A DNA stretch of 64,000 bases from Azoarcus sp. KH32C (GCF_000349945.1 NC_020548.1:1-64000); one strand, 5' to 3'. Counted from the stretch's first letter, positions 16,364-26,225 are shown. Notes: a model not told the origin generated them from the sequence alone. A program made the numbers and translations.

Positions 16364-17965
16364 ATGGACGAGACGACAATCCGGGCGGGCGCAGGCGGGG
16401 CGCCGGAAGCAGCTCAGGGCATGGGGCGACGGGATTTCCTGCGTCGCGCTGGCCTGTTATCGATGGCGGCAATGGTGCCAGGCAGTTTCGCCGGCGCGGG
16501 CAAGGCGCTCGCGGCGGGCGGAGGGCGCGCAGCTTCCGACATCGTCATGGCCGATGCGCTCGAGCTGTCGGGCTGGATCAAGGCACGCAAGGTTTCGTGC
16601 CGCGAAGTCATGAGTGCTTTTCTCGACCACATTGATCGCATCAATCCGACCGTCAACGCCATCGTCTCGCTGCAGGATCGCGGAGGCCTGCTGAAACAGG
16701 CTGACGAGCGCGACGCCCAGCTCGCGCGAGGCCAGTACCTCGGCTGGATGCACGGCATGCCGCAGGCGCCGAAGGACCTCACCGCGACGGCCGGCATTCC
16801 GACGACGCAGGGCTCGCCGATCTTCAAGGACTACGTGCCGAAGCAGGATTCGGTCATCGTCGAGCGGGTGCGCCGCAATGGCGCGATCCTGATCGGCAAG
16901 ACCAACACGCCCGAATTCGGCCTCGGCTCGGTCTGCTACAACAACGTGTTCGGCACGACGCGCAACGCCTACGACCAGAGCCGTAACGCCGGCGGCAGCA
17001 GCGGCGGCGCGGCGGTGGCGCTGGCAACGCGGATGCTGCCGGTGGCCGACGGTAGCGACATGATGGGCTCGCTGCGCAACCCGGCTGCGTACAACAACGT
17101 GTTCGGCTTCCGGCCCTCGCAGGGTCGAGTGCCGTTCGGACCCAGCGGCGAGGTCTATTTCCAGCAGATGGGCTACGAAGGGCCGATGGGGCGCACGGTG
17201 CGCGATCTCGCGCGGCTGCTGTCGGTGCAGGCCGGCCACGACGCGCGTCTGCCAATGTCGATCGACCAGGATCCGGCGGTCTTCGCGGCGCCACTGGAGC
17301 GCGATTTCCGCGGTATGCGCATCGGCTGGATGGGCGACTACGGCGGCTATCTGCCGATGGAGCCGGGCGTGCTCGCGTTGTGCCGCGAGGCGCTGAAGGG
17401 CTTCCAAGCGATCGGCTGCCGGATCGACGAAGTCGTGCCCGACTACCCGATGGAACAACTGTGGCAGACCTGGCTGACGCTGCGCCACTTCACGATTGCC
17501 GGCCTGGCCGGCGGCCTCTACGCCGACCCCGCCAAGCGCGCGCAGATGAAGCCCGAGGCGGTGTGGGAGATCGAGGGCGGGCTCGGGCTCACCGGGGCGG
17601 AAGTATGGAAAGCCAGCGCGCAGCGCAGCAAGTGGTACGACGCGCTGCGCAAGCTATTCGAGACCTACGACTACCTCGTGCTGCCAAGTGCTCAGGTCTT
17701 CCCCTTCGACGCCGGCCTGCACTGGGCAACCGAGATCGCCGGCAAACGGATGGACACCTACCACCGCTGGATGGAGATCGTCGTCGGCGGCACGCTCGCC
17801 GGCCTTCCCATCCTCAATGTTCCTGCCGGCTTCAATGCCCAGGGGCTGCCGATGGGCCTGCAGGTCATCGGCAAGGCGCAGGCCGACCTGGCCGTGCTGC
17901 AGATCGGCCACGCCTACGAACAGGCGACGCGCTGGGTTCAGACGCGCAAGCCGACGCTGATCTAA
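16364..17965 (+). CDS. Amidase-signature family hydrolase with Tat signal
   Basis: A 533-residue amidase. A twin-arginine signal (MGRRDFLRRAG, then a hydrophobic stretch ending near ALAAGG) predicts export after cofactor-free folding. The catalytic Ser-cisSer-Lys set is visible: Lys in MPQAPKDLT, GGSSGGAAVALA, and DGSDMMGSLRNPA. The usual segment is DxGGSxRxPA; here MM replaces the first glycine, which could alter the oxyanion region. AGGAGA precedes the ATG at 16364. Next gene: a porin. A periplasmic amidase plus channel suggests extracellular amide scavenging. Substrate unknown. Confidence 0.9.
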   Translation: MDETTIRAGAGGAPEAAQGMGRRDFLRRAGLLSMAAMVPGSFAGAGKALAAGGGRAASDIVMADALELSGWIKARKVSCREVMSAFLDHIDRINPTVNAIVSLQDRGGLLKQADERDAQLARGQYLGWMHGMPQAPKDLTATAGIPTTQGSPIFKDYVPKQDSVIVERVRRNGAILIGKTNTPEFGLGSVCYNNVFGTTRNAYDQSRNAGGSSGGAAVALATRMLPVADGSDMMGSLRNPAAYNNVFGFRPSQGRVPFGPSGEVYFQQMGYEGPMGRTVRDLARLLSVQAGHDARLPMSIDQDPAVFAAPLERDFRGMRIGWMGDYGGYLPMEPGVLALCREALKGFQAIGCRIDEVVPDYPMEQLWQTWLTLRHFTIAGLAGGLYADPAKRAQMKPEAVWEIEGGLGLTGAEVWKASAQRSKWYDALRKLFETYDYLVLPSAQVFPFDAGLHWATEIAGKRMDTYHRWMEIVVGGTLAGLPILNVPAGFNAQGLPMGLQVIGKAQADLAVLQIGHAYEQATRWVQTRKPTLI

Positions 17966-18087
17966 GCCGCACTTTCCGACGACCGCGAAGCGACCGGCAC
18001 GGCCCGCAGGCCGTTGCCGGCGGCCGCGTGCGTCTCCGGATTTACCACGCAGTACCGACAACAAGACCACATGAAAAGGAGACAACC

Positions 18088-19428
18088 ATGCGACACAGAC
18101 TTGCGCAGGGAGCGACGTGCGCCGCGATCAGCGTGCTGCTCGGCGCAGCGACGTCGGCCCGGGCTGGCGACGAGGTGGGCGAGCTCAAAGCCTTGATCCG
18201 GGGCCTGCAGGCCCAGATCGACGAGCTCAAGCAGGCCAAGGCGGCATCCCCGGCCGCGGCGCCGGCGGCGCCAGAAAAGAAGTACGTGGAGACCGGCGAC
18301 CTGCCGGGTTCGTTCAAGATGCCGGGCAGCGACACATCGATCAAGGTGTACGGGCATGCACGCTTCGACTCCACGTACGACTTCAAGGGGCGGCTGTCGA
18401 ACATCAACACCGTCGGCTGGGCCAACAGTCTTTTCGTGCAGCCGCAGGACCACACGGCCGCCGGCAGCCGTCACGACCAGACTTACGTGACCGCGCGCGG
18501 CTCGCGCTTCGGCCTGCTGGCGTCGACGCCGACCGGGACCGAGGCGGGACCGGTGCTCGCGAAAGTCGAGGCCGATTTCGATGGCCGCAACGACCTGGGC
18601 GGAGAAACGCAGACGACCGCACGCTTGCGCGAAGCCTATCTGAAGGTTGGAGGCCTCCTCGTCGGCCAGAGCTGGAGCACCTTCGTGGACCTGCGCGCCG
18701 TTCCCGAACTCGTCGAGTGGAACAGCACCGGCATCGTGCCGACGATCCGCCAGGCGATGGTGCGGTACACGAAGCCGCTGGACGAGCGTTCGCGTGTCGA
18801 ACTCGCGGTGGAGAACTCCATCGGCAATAGCTGGGCGCGCACGCCGAAGGCCGATTTCGACACCTCCTACGATCTGGTCGCCCGTTACGACCACGATACC
18901 GATTGGGGCCATTTCTCGCTGCGCGGCGTGACGATGGAGTACAAGAACGACCGCCACTTGAAGCGCGGCTACGGACTCGCGGCGAGCACGCGTGCGAACC
19001 TCGGTCCGCGTGACAGCGTCGTACTGCTGGCGGCCGGCGGTGACGGCATCGGTCGCTACATATACAACGGTCTTGTGCAGCAGGCAGTCGAAACGCCGAA
19101 CGGCATTCGTCTATGGGATGCCTGGGGGGCGCACCTGGGCTACACGCACGTGTGGACAGACACGCTGCGCAGCACCGCCGCTTTTGCCTACACGCACTTC
19201 CAGCGCGACGACGCCGCCAATGCGGCCCAGCTCGCGGCGGTCGGCGGTGTGAACTCGGATTTCGCGCCGAATCGCACGCTGCGGCAGGTCTTCCTCAACA
19301 CGTTGTGGAATCCTTACCGCAGCGTCGACGTCGGCCTCGATTACACCTTCGGGCAGCGCGAGACATTCCAGGACAGCAAGGGCACGATCAGCCGGCTGAG
19401 CGCGATGGTCCGCTACCGCTTCGAGTAG
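18088..19428 (+). CDS. DcaP-like trimeric outer-membrane porin
   Basis: A 446-residue outer-membrane beta-barrel. Signal peptide in residues 1-26 (ending TSARAGD), a short coiled coil (VGELKALIRGLQAQIDELKQ), a Pro/Ala linker, then a barrel of alternating strands ending in the aromatic C-terminus MVRYRFE, as expected for BAM-assembled porins. This domain order is that of DcaP, which admits dicarboxylates and other anions. AAAAGGAGA precedes the ATG at 18088. It follows the amidase gene by 122 bases and its end overlaps the convergent ureohydrolase gene by 16 bases. Confidence 0.85.
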   Translation: MRHRLAQGATCAAISVLLGAATSARAGDEVGELKALIRGLQAQIDELKQAKAASPAAAPAAPEKKYVETGDLPGSFKMPGSDTSIKVYGHARFDSTYDFKGRLSNINTVGWANSLFVQPQDHTAAGSRHDQTYVTARGSRFGLLASTPTGTEAGPVLAKVEADFDGRNDLGGETQTTARLREAYLKVGGLLVGQSWSTFVDLRAVPELVEWNSTGIVPTIRQAMVRYTKPLDERSRVELAVENSIGNSWARTPKADFDTSYDLVARYDHDTDWGHFSLRGVTMEYKNDRHLKRGYGLAASTRANLGPRDSVVLLAAGGDGIGRYIYNGLVQQAVETPNGIRLWDAWGAHLGYTHVWTDTLRSTAAFAYTHFQRDDAANAAQLAAVGGVNSDFAPNRTLRQVFLNTLWNPYRSVDVGLDYTFGQRETFQDSKGTISRLSAMVRYRFE

Positions 19429-20444
19429 GCATTCGCTTCGCCTCCAATCGGCGGGGGCGATCGGTGAACAAGATCGCCCTTCGCACCACGCGCATGAAAG
19501 ATGAACCCGATGCTGTTCATCAGCAGTTGCGCGGCGAGAATCGAGGTCGTGCCGGTCGGGTCGTAGGCCGGTGCAACCTCGACGAGGTCCATGCCCACGA
19601 TGTTGCCCCGGCTGCGTTTGGCGAGCGCCTGGATGATCTCCAGCACTTCGTAGTACAGGAAGCCACCATGACTCGGCGTGCCGGTGCCCGGTGCGATCGA
19701 GGGATCGAAACCGTCGATGTCGATCGTGATGTAGTACGACACGCCCTCCGGGATCTTCGCGAGCACGCCTTCCGTCCCGAGCCGGCGCACGTCGCGCACC
19801 GACAGGATCTGCGATCCGGCTTCGCGCGCGGCCATGTAGTCGTCGCGGTTCGACGAGGAGACGTTGCGGATGCCGATCTGCGTCATGCCGACAATGTGAT
19901 CCATCTCGGAGGCGCGCCGCAGCGGGTTGCCGTGCCCGTAGCGCACGCCGTGGCGCTCGTCGACGAAGTCGAGGTGGGCATCGACGTGCAGGATGTGGAT
20001 CGGCCCGCGGCCCTCGAAGGCCTTGATCACCGGCGCGTGGATCGAATGGTCGCCACCCAGCACCAGCGGCATCGCGCCCTTCTCGAGAATCTTGCGCACG
20101 GCGAGTTCGATATTCGCGTTGCTCTTCGCCATGTCGGTGTGGACGATGTCCGCGTCACCGACGTCGGCGATGCGCACCTCGTCCTGCGTGAGGTACATGA
20201 CATCGTCTTCGAAGTCGTACGCGCCGGAATGACCGAACGAGAACAGCGTCGACGCCTCCCGGATGCCGCGCGGCCCGAAGCGCGCGCCCGAGCGCCATTG
20301 CGTGCCCATGTCGTTGGGCGCGCCGAGCACCGCGACGTCGGCGTCGAGTTGCTCCCAGTCGAGGCACGGGGGGGACTTCGCGAAGGTGCAGTGGCCGACA
20401 AACGGCAGGTTGAGGCGGCCGGACTCATACGAATTCTTTGACAT
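19413..20444 (-). CDS. Ureohydrolase (agmatinase/guanidino-acid hydrolase family)
   Basis: A 343-residue binuclear manganese (or nickel) enzyme that releases urea from a guanidino compound. Metal motifs are complete: GGDHSI (near residue 130), HVDAHLDF (near 153) and TIDIDGFDPSIAPGTGTPSHGG (near 245). Members include agmatinase, guanidinobutyrase, guanidinopropionase and guanidine hydrolase; the substrate loop does not let me choose. It is the last gene of a run with GMC dehydrogenase, NCS1 permease and aldehyde dehydrogenase. That context suits a pathway oxidising a guanidino alcohol to a guanidino acid before urea release. Confidence 0.88.
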   Translation of the reverse strand: MSKNSYESGRLNLPFVGHCTFAKSPPCLDWEQLDADVAVLGAPNDMGTQWRSGARFGPRGIREASTLFSFGHSGAYDFEDDVMYLTQDEVRIADVGDADIVHTDMAKSNANIELAVRKILEKGAMPLVLGGDHSIHAPVIKAFEGRGPIHILHVDAHLDFVDERHGVRYGHGNPLRRASEMDHIVGMTQIGIRNVSSSNRDDYMAAREAGSQILSVRDVRRLGTEGVLAKIPEGVSYYITIDIDGFDPSIAPGTGTPSHGGFLYYEVLEIIQALAKRSRGNIVGMDLVEVAPAYDPTGTTSILAAQLLMNSIGFIFHARGAKGDLVHRSPPPIGGEANAYSKR

Positions 20445-20474
20445 GTTGTGTCTCCTGTCGAAGCTGAGGGGGTG

Positions 20475-21212
20475 TCAGAAGTTGTATTTCAGGCCGAGCA
20501 CGATCGTGCCGCGGCCGAGGTTGCGGGAGTCGCCGGTCATGCCGGCGCCCGGGTTGTAGAAGGAGTGGTGCGCGTTGGTGGTCATCAGCGCGATGCTCGG
20601 CACGAGGCCGTTGAAGTCCTTCGAGAGCGTCAGCGCGACGTCCGCGTAGCTCGCATCGCTGGAGAAAGGGCCGCTGATGTACTGGTAGCCGACGTGCGGC
20701 ACGAGGGTGTAACCGTCGCCGAGATCGAGCGTTGCGCTGAGCTCCGCGTACCAGCTCTTGCCGCTGTCGGGAATCGCGAGGAAGTTCTTGCTCACCGTGC
20801 GGCTGAACTTCAGTTTCGCGACACCGTAGCTGAGGCCGGCATAGAGCTCGGTGGTATCGGCGCCGGGGTGGAGGTTGTTGTCCGGAAAGATGTAGCGCAG
20901 GAAGCCGACATCGTATCCGAGCCCGTCCACCAGATCGCCGGCATAACCGCCGTACAGGTCGAGCTCGTAGTCGGCGTTGCCGCCGGGGATGTCCTTGATC
21001 CATTGCGTCGTCGACGCGAAAGCGCCGAGGTAGAGGCCGCCGTTCGTGTAGTCCGCGCCGGCCTGAGCGGCCGGATTGAAGCGGGACTGCGACAAGCCGC
21101 GGGCGCGGTACTCGCTGACGCCGGCGACATTCAGGATCAGATCGGCATGCGCCTGACCGGCGGCAAGAACGGCAGCAAAACCCAGTGCGCGGGCGATGAT
21201 TCGGAGGTTCAT
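20475..21212 (-). CDS. TorF-like outer-membrane protein (TIGR02001-type)
   Basis: A 245-residue exported beta-barrel protein. Signal peptide MNLRIIARALGFAAVLAAGQAHA, then GVSEYRARGLSQS, the hallmark start of the TIGR02001/TorF-like family, and a C-terminal strand ending in Phe (LGLKYNF). GAGGA precedes the ATG at 21212, chosen because the signal peptide starts there. Such proteins are thought to form outer-membrane channels. In this operon it would admit the guanidino or alcohol substrate (inference). Confidence 0.82.
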   Translation of the reverse strand: MNLRIIARALGFAAVLAAGQAHADLILNVAGVSEYRARGLSQSRFNPAAQAGADYTNGGLYLGAFASTTQWIKDIPGGNADYELDLYGGYAGDLVDGLGYDVGFLRYIFPDNNLHPGADTTELYAGLSYGVAKLKFSRTVSKNFLAIPDSGKSWYAELSATLDLGDGYTLVPHVGYQYISGPFSSDASYADVALTLSKDFNGLVPSIALMTTNAHHSFYNPGAGMTGDSRNLGRGTIVLGLKYNF

Positions 21213-21306
21213 GGGAAATTTCCTCGGATCTTGGGCGTAGTGATCCCCCCGGTGACGCTCTGGCCACCGTCGGGGTACGGCGATGAGTGGGATCAGCGGA
21301 TGCGGA

Positions 21307-22989
21307 TCAGCAGGCGACGCGGCGCATCGGATTTCGAGTGCGCTGCTGCGTCTCCCAGCCCTCGACGAGGCCGACCGGCGCATCGTCGGACGCGAGCATC
21401 CGGCTTCCTCGCACGAGATCGGCGGCGCGCTCGGCGACCATGATCGTCGGCGCGTTGAGGTTGCCATTCGGCTCGGTCGGGAAGACCGACGAGTCGATCA
21501 CCCGCAGGCCCTCGACGCCGCGCACGCGCAACTGGGAATCGACGACGGCCATCTCGTCTTCGCCCATGCGGCAGGTGCCGCAGGGATGCATCGTCGACTC
21601 CATGTTCTCGCGCACGAAGGCGTCGATCTCGTCGTCGGTCCGAACATCCGGCCCCGGCGCGAGTTCCTCGCCGCGGTAGCGGTCCATCGCGGGCTGTCCG
21701 ACGATCTCGCGCGTCAGACGCACGCAGCGGCGGAAGCCTTCGCGGTCGGCTTCGTGCTCCAGGTAATTGAAGCGGATTTCCGGATGCACGTAGGGATCAG
21801 CTGACGTGAGCTGGACATGGCCGCGGCTCTTCGGTTTGTTCGGCCCGGTCAGGACCATGAAACCGTGCCCCTTGATCGGCTTGTGCCCGTCGTAGCGCAT
21901 CGCTGCCGGCAGGAAGTGGAACTGGATATCCGGCCAGCGCAGCCCGGGCGCGGAGCGGATGAAGCCGCCCGCCTCGAAGTGATTGCTCGCGCCCAGACCG
22001 TCGCGGAACATCAACCAGCGCGCACCGATCGCCGCCTTGCCCATGAGCCCCATCTTGCTGTTGAGCGTGATGGGTTCCTTGCATGCCCACTGGATATAGA
22101 TCTCGCTGTGGTCCTGCAGGTTGGCCCCGACGCCGGGCAGGTCATGATGCACCGCGACGCCGGCACGCTGCAGCACCTCGCCGGGCCCGATGCCGGAGCG
22201 CTGCAACAGGTGCGGCGAACCGATGGGGCCGGCCGAGACCAGCACCTCGCGCCGAACGCGCACCGTCTGCACGCTGCCGTCGACCTCGTAACGCACGCCG
22301 ACCGCGCGCTTGCCTTCCATGACGATCTCGCGCGTCATCGCATGCGTCACCACCTTCAGGTTCGGACGGCTCATTGCCGGACGCAGGTAGGCATTCGCGG
22401 TCGACCAGCGCACACCGTCCTTGACGGTCATGTGCATCGCGCCGAAGCCTTCCTGCATGTGGCCGTTGCAGTCCTCGGTCTTGATGTAGCCGGCCTGTGC
22501 GCCCGCCTCCACCCAGGCGCCATACAGCGGATTCACCATGTTGTTGCCGTTGTTGGTGTGCAGCGGCCCGGAGCCGCCGCGGTAATCGTCCCCGCCGAAC
22601 TTGAAGTGCTCGGCACGCTTGAAGTACGGCAGGCAGTTGCGGTATCCCCAGCCTTCCGCCCCCAAGGATTCCCACTCGTCGAAATCGCAGGCATGGCCGC
22701 GGATGTACACCAATCCGTTGATCGACGAGGAGCCTCCCAGCACCTTGCCACGCGGGCAATGCAGGCGGCGGCCCTGCAGATGCGTCTCGGGCGCGGTCTC
22801 GTAGTGCCAGTTGTAGCGGCGGGTATTCATCGGCAGGGAGAACGCGCTGGGCATCTGGATGATGACGCTGCGGTCGCTGCCGCCGTATTCCAGCACCAGC
22901 ACCGTGACGTTCGGATCCTCGGTCAGCCGGGCGGCCAGAACACAGCCAGCCGAGCCCGCGCCGACGACGACGTAGTCGAATTCATTCAT
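21307..22989 (-). CDS. GMC-family FAD alcohol dehydrogenase (choline dehydrogenase-like)
   Basis: A 560-residue flavoprotein. FAD-binding fold at the start (FDYVVVGAGSAGCVLAARL), GMC signature 1 (GKVLGGSSSINGLVYIRG), signature 2 (GPIGSPHLLQRSGIGP) and the C-terminal active-site region (MHPCGTCRMG and PNGNLNAPTI), which supply the His and Asn residues. It oxidises a primary alcohol to an aldehyde, usually donating electrons to the respiratory chain. The aldehyde dehydrogenase of the same gene run would complete oxidation to an acid. Start at 22989 places the Rossmann motif at the N-terminus. Confidence 0.9.
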   Translation of the reverse strand: MNEFDYVVVGAGSAGCVLAARLTEDPNVTVLVLEYGGSDRSVIIQMPSAFSLPMNTRRYNWHYETAPETHLQGRRLHCPRGKVLGGSSSINGLVYIRGHACDFDEWESLGAEGWGYRNCLPYFKRAEHFKFGGDDYRGGSGPLHTNNGNNMVNPLYGAWVEAGAQAGYIKTEDCNGHMQEGFGAMHMTVKDGVRWSTANAYLRPAMSRPNLKVVTHAMTREIVMEGKRAVGVRYEVDGSVQTVRVRREVLVSAGPIGSPHLLQRSGIGPGEVLQRAGVAVHHDLPGVGANLQDHSEIYIQWACKEPITLNSKMGLMGKAAIGARWLMFRDGLGASNHFEAGGFIRSAPGLRWPDIQFHFLPAAMRYDGHKPIKGHGFMVLTGPNKPKSRGHVQLTSADPYVHPEIRFNYLEHEADREGFRRCVRLTREIVGQPAMDRYRGEELAPGPDVRTDDEIDAFVRENMESTMHPCGTCRMGEDEMAVVDSQLRVRGVEGLRVIDSSVFPTEPNGNLNAPTIMVAERAADLVRGSRMLASDDAPVGLVEGWETQQRTRNPMRRVAC

Positions 22990-23024
22990 GATCGTTTCCA
23001 TTCAAGGGTCGTGAGGCGGCGCGC

Positions 23025-24536
23025 TTACCAACCTTCACCGGTGGTAAACCAGGGGGACGTCTTCTCGATATGCCGGATCACCCGCTCTTCCCTTTCGAGA
23101 TCGAGCGTCAGGCAAGCGATGTAGTACGCCACGCCGGAAACGATCAAACCCACCAGCCATGCCATGTCGACGCTGCCGATCATCCTGGCGAGCGGGCCGA
23201 CATACACTTCTTCGGTACCGTTGAAGATCGTGAAGAACGGAATCATCGCGACGAAGCCGATCACGTACGCGATCAGTCCGCGGCTGCCCCAATGCCCGTA
23301 GAGGTTGTCATCGGGCAGGAAGAAGTGCGGGATCGCATAACGCCCTTTGCGCACGAAGAAGTAGTCGGTCAGGTTGACCGCCGTCCAGGGCACCAGGAAA
23401 TACAGCATCACCACGAGGTAGATGTTCAACACCGACAGGCCGGAGCCGGAGGTGTAGATACTCATTGCCACCCCTACCTGCAGGAACACCACCGCGAGGA
23501 TTGCCCATACGCGAACCTTCACGGTCGGCGTGATCTTCCTGAACGAATCGATGCCTGTGATTGCCGTGAGCTTGGCGCTGTAGATGTTCATCGCGATCAC
23601 CGGCAAGAAGGCGAGGATCGTGATGGCGACGACGACCGAGCCCAGTTGCGGAGCCACGTTCGCGCCGACGCTGTTGAGCGCCACCAGCACATCGGTCGCA
23701 TGCAGGTGCTCGGCAAGCCAGCCGCCGACCGCGATCATCCACGCTCCCGAGATCGAGGCGCCCAGGAAGACGGCCGCGATCAGCTTGCCACTCGGCGTGT
23801 TCTTCGGCAGGTAGCGGGAATAGTCCGATACGTAAGGCGCATAGGCGATGTTGTAGCTGGCGCCGGCAGCGAATTGGGCGACGAACCCCGTCCAATCGAA
23901 ACCCAGGGGAGGAGCGGCATCAGCGGCCTCCGCGACAGCGCCCGGTGCATCCTGGATCCATCCCATCACCACGGCGACCGTGACCAGCCCGTACAGCGGC
24001 AGCGACAGGTACAAGGACCATTTGAAGGTCTTGTGCATCCAGTCGTGGCCCATGATGGCGAGTAAGGTTGCCGGCACCGACACGGCGAGCGCCACCTGCA
24101 TCGGCCCCCACTCGAACAGCGTGTTGAGCCCCTGCATCATCAACACGAGGTTCACGATGTTGAAACCGGCGAACACGAACAGCGTCGCGAACAGCACCAG
24201 CACGACACCCCGATACCCGAACTGTGCGCGCGACTGGATCATCTGCGGCAGACCGAGATGCGGCCCCTGCGAACCGTGGAACGCCATGAAGAGCGTGCCG
24301 AACATGATGCCCAGCGTGCCGGCGATCGTGGTCCACAGGGAACTCAGGCCTACGCTCGGCCCGACAAAGCCGATGGTCATCGTGAAGAACGTGAAATTGC
24401 CGACGAACCAGAACGGTCCCTGCGCGGACAGCTTGTCCGTTCGCTCATGGTCCGGGACAAAGTCGATCGAACGGCCTTCGACTTCCAGTCCGCCGCGATC
24501 CTGAGGCGTCGATTCTCTTTGCGAATCTGACTTCAT
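23025..24536 (-). CDS. NCS1-family permease
   Basis: A 503-residue transporter with about 12 membrane segments, of the nucleobase:cation symporter-1 family (cytosine, purines, allantoin, hydantoin). Typical features: a charged N-terminal tail with RTDKLSAQGPFWFVGNF, a GSQGPHLGLPQMIQSRAQFG loop after helix 2, and YAPYVSDYSRYLP in the middle. It lies between GMC and aldehyde dehydrogenase genes, so it probably carries their substrate. Specificity cannot be read; NCS1 members favour planar N-rich molecules, which fits a guanidino compound. Confidence 0.88.
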   Translation of the reverse strand: MKSDSQRESTPQDRGGLEVEGRSIDFVPDHERTDKLSAQGPFWFVGNFTFFTMTIGFVGPSVGLSSLWTTIAGTLGIMFGTLFMAFHGSQGPHLGLPQMIQSRAQFGYRGVVLVLFATLFVFAGFNIVNLVLMMQGLNTLFEWGPMQVALAVSVPATLLAIMGHDWMHKTFKWSLYLSLPLYGLVTVAVVMGWIQDAPGAVAEAADAAPPLGFDWTGFVAQFAAGASYNIAYAPYVSDYSRYLPKNTPSGKLIAAVFLGASISGAWMIAVGGWLAEHLHATDVLVALNSVGANVAPQLGSVVVAITILAFLPVIAMNIYSAKLTAITGIDSFRKITPTVKVRVWAILAVVFLQVGVAMSIYTSGSGLSVLNIYLVVMLYFLVPWTAVNLTDYFFVRKGRYAIPHFFLPDDNLYGHWGSRGLIAYVIGFVAMIPFFTIFNGTEEVYVGPLARMIGSVDMAWLVGLIVSGVAYYIACLTLDLEREERVIRHIEKTSPWFTTGEGW

Positions 24537-24600
24537 TTGATGTCTCCTCTAACCTTCTTATAGTTTGGTTTTCATCTGTACGTCAGTGCATCGTCGGACC

Positions 24601-26106
24601 TCAAGGCAAGGTGATCCACACCGCCTTCGTCTCGGTGAGGAAGTCGAGCTGCTCCGGCCCGAGGTCGCGCCCGAATCCGGACTGCTTGAAGCCGCCGAAG
24701 GGCATCGCCGGGTCGAGGGTGCTGTGCGCGTTGACATAGACCGAACCGGCCTTCAGGCGCGGGATCAGGCGATGGACGCGGCCGAGGTCGTTCGAATAGA
24801 TCGCGGCGGCCAGTCCAAAGGGCGAGTCGTTCGCCTCGGCAACCGCCACCTCGAGATCGTCGAAGGGAGCGGTCACCAGCACCGGCCCGAAGATCTCCTC
24901 GCGCACGACGCGCATGTCGCTGCGGGTATGGGCGAAGATCGTCGGCTCGACGTAGCAGCCATCCTGCGGCCGACCGCCGTAGGCAAGCTCTGCGCCCTCG
25001 GTGATCCCGGCGTCGATGTAGCTGGCGACGCGGCGTTTCTGCTGCATCGACACCAGCGGGCTGATGAAGCATTCCGGATCCAGCCCGGGCGCCATCTTCA
25101 GCGTGCGCGTGACTTCGATGAGCTCGTGCATGAAGGCGTCGTGAACGTCGCGCTGGACGTAGACTCGCGTGCCCGCGTCACACACCTGCCCGGAATTGAA
25201 GAACACGCCGTTCGCAACTGCGCGCGCCGCCGCCTGAAGGTCGGCATCCTCCAGCACCAGCACCGGCGACTTGCCTCCGAGCTCCAGCGTCAGTCGCTTG
25301 AGGGTGTCGAGGCCCGCCCGCCCGACTTCCTGCCCGACCGGGGTCGAACCGGTGAAGCTCAGCTTGTCGATGCCGGGATGGCGGCACATCGCAGCCCCAA
25401 TGTCCCGGCCGGAGCCCGTGACGATGTTGATGACACCTGGAGGGAAGCCCGCCTCCTCGACGAGTTCGGCAAAACGCAGCGTCGACAGCGAAGTCAGCTC
25501 GGCCGGCTTGACGACGACGGTGCAACCGGCTGCCAGCGCCGCCGCGAGCTTCCAGGCCATCGTCTGCAGAGGGAAGTTCCAGGGCACGATCGCGCCGACG
25601 ACGCCGACCGGCTCCTTGCGCGTGAAGGCGACGTATTCGCCCGGCAGCGCAGCCGGCTCGACGGTGCGGCCATGCAGCTTCGTGGCCCAGCCGGCGAAAT
25701 AGCGGAAGGTGTCGATCGTGCCCTGAACGTCGACGTCACGCGCACTGGTGACCGACTTGCCCATGTCCACCGACTCGATCTCGGCAAGCTCCGTCGCGTT
25801 CGCCTCGATCAGGTCAGCGAGCTTGTGCAGCAGGCGTTCGCGCGCCAGCGGCTTCATCGTGCGCCAGGGGCCGGAGTCGAAGGCTGCGCGGGCGGCGGCG
25901 ACAGCACGGTCCAGGTCCGCCACGGTGGCGAGCGGAATCCGAGTGATGCAGCCGAGCGTGGAGGGCTCGATCACGTCGGCGATGGCGCCGTCGCTCGCGG
26001 CCATCCACTCGCCGTTGATGTACATCTTCTGCGTCTTGCTCAGGAATCGTTGCGCGCCGGGTGAAACCTCGTAGCGCCGCAGATAGGCTTCGACGATGCT
26101 GTCCAT
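24601..26106 (-). CDS. NAD(P)-dependent aldehyde dehydrogenase
   Basis: A 501-residue class ALDH enzyme. Seen: VPWNFPLQTMAWKLAAALAAG (cofactor), FTGSTPVG, the catalytic Glu in LELGGKSP, the catalytic Cys in NSGQVC, and EEIFGPVL, with the C-terminal PFGGFKQSGFGRDLG. Residue positions and length are standard for betaine-aldehyde and aminobutyraldehyde dehydrogenases. GGAG precedes the ATG at 26106; longer in-frame starts add an unconserved tail. First gene of the run leading to ureohydrolase, divergent from a LysR gene with a palindrome at 26226-26240 between them. Confidence 0.93.
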   Translation of the reverse strand: MDSIVEAYLRRYEVSPGAQRFLSKTQKMYINGEWMAASDGAIADVIEPSTLGCITRIPLATVADLDRAVAAARAAFDSGPWRTMKPLARERLLHKLADLIEANATELAEIESVDMGKSVTSARDVDVQGTIDTFRYFAGWATKLHGRTVEPAALPGEYVAFTRKEPVGVVGAIVPWNFPLQTMAWKLAAALAAGCTVVVKPAELTSLSTLRFAELVEEAGFPPGVINIVTGSGRDIGAAMCRHPGIDKLSFTGSTPVGQEVGRAGLDTLKRLTLELGGKSPVLVLEDADLQAAARAVANGVFFNSGQVCDAGTRVYVQRDVHDAFMHELIEVTRTLKMAPGLDPECFISPLVSMQQKRRVASYIDAGITEGAELAYGGRPQDGCYVEPTIFAHTRSDMRVVREEIFGPVLVTAPFDDLEVAVAEANDSPFGLAAAIYSNDLGRVHRLIPRLKAGSVYVNAHSTLDPAMPFGGFKQSGFGRDLGPEQLDFLTETKAVWITLP

Positions 26107-26225
26107 GCGTTGTCTCCGTGATTGTGCGCACTCTGGTCGGTGCGCTAGGTTGGCCCGGGGGTCAGGCATGGACGGACTATATTTCCGGGCTTGTTTCGGA
26201 AAAATAGTCGCGACAAGATGTTCAA

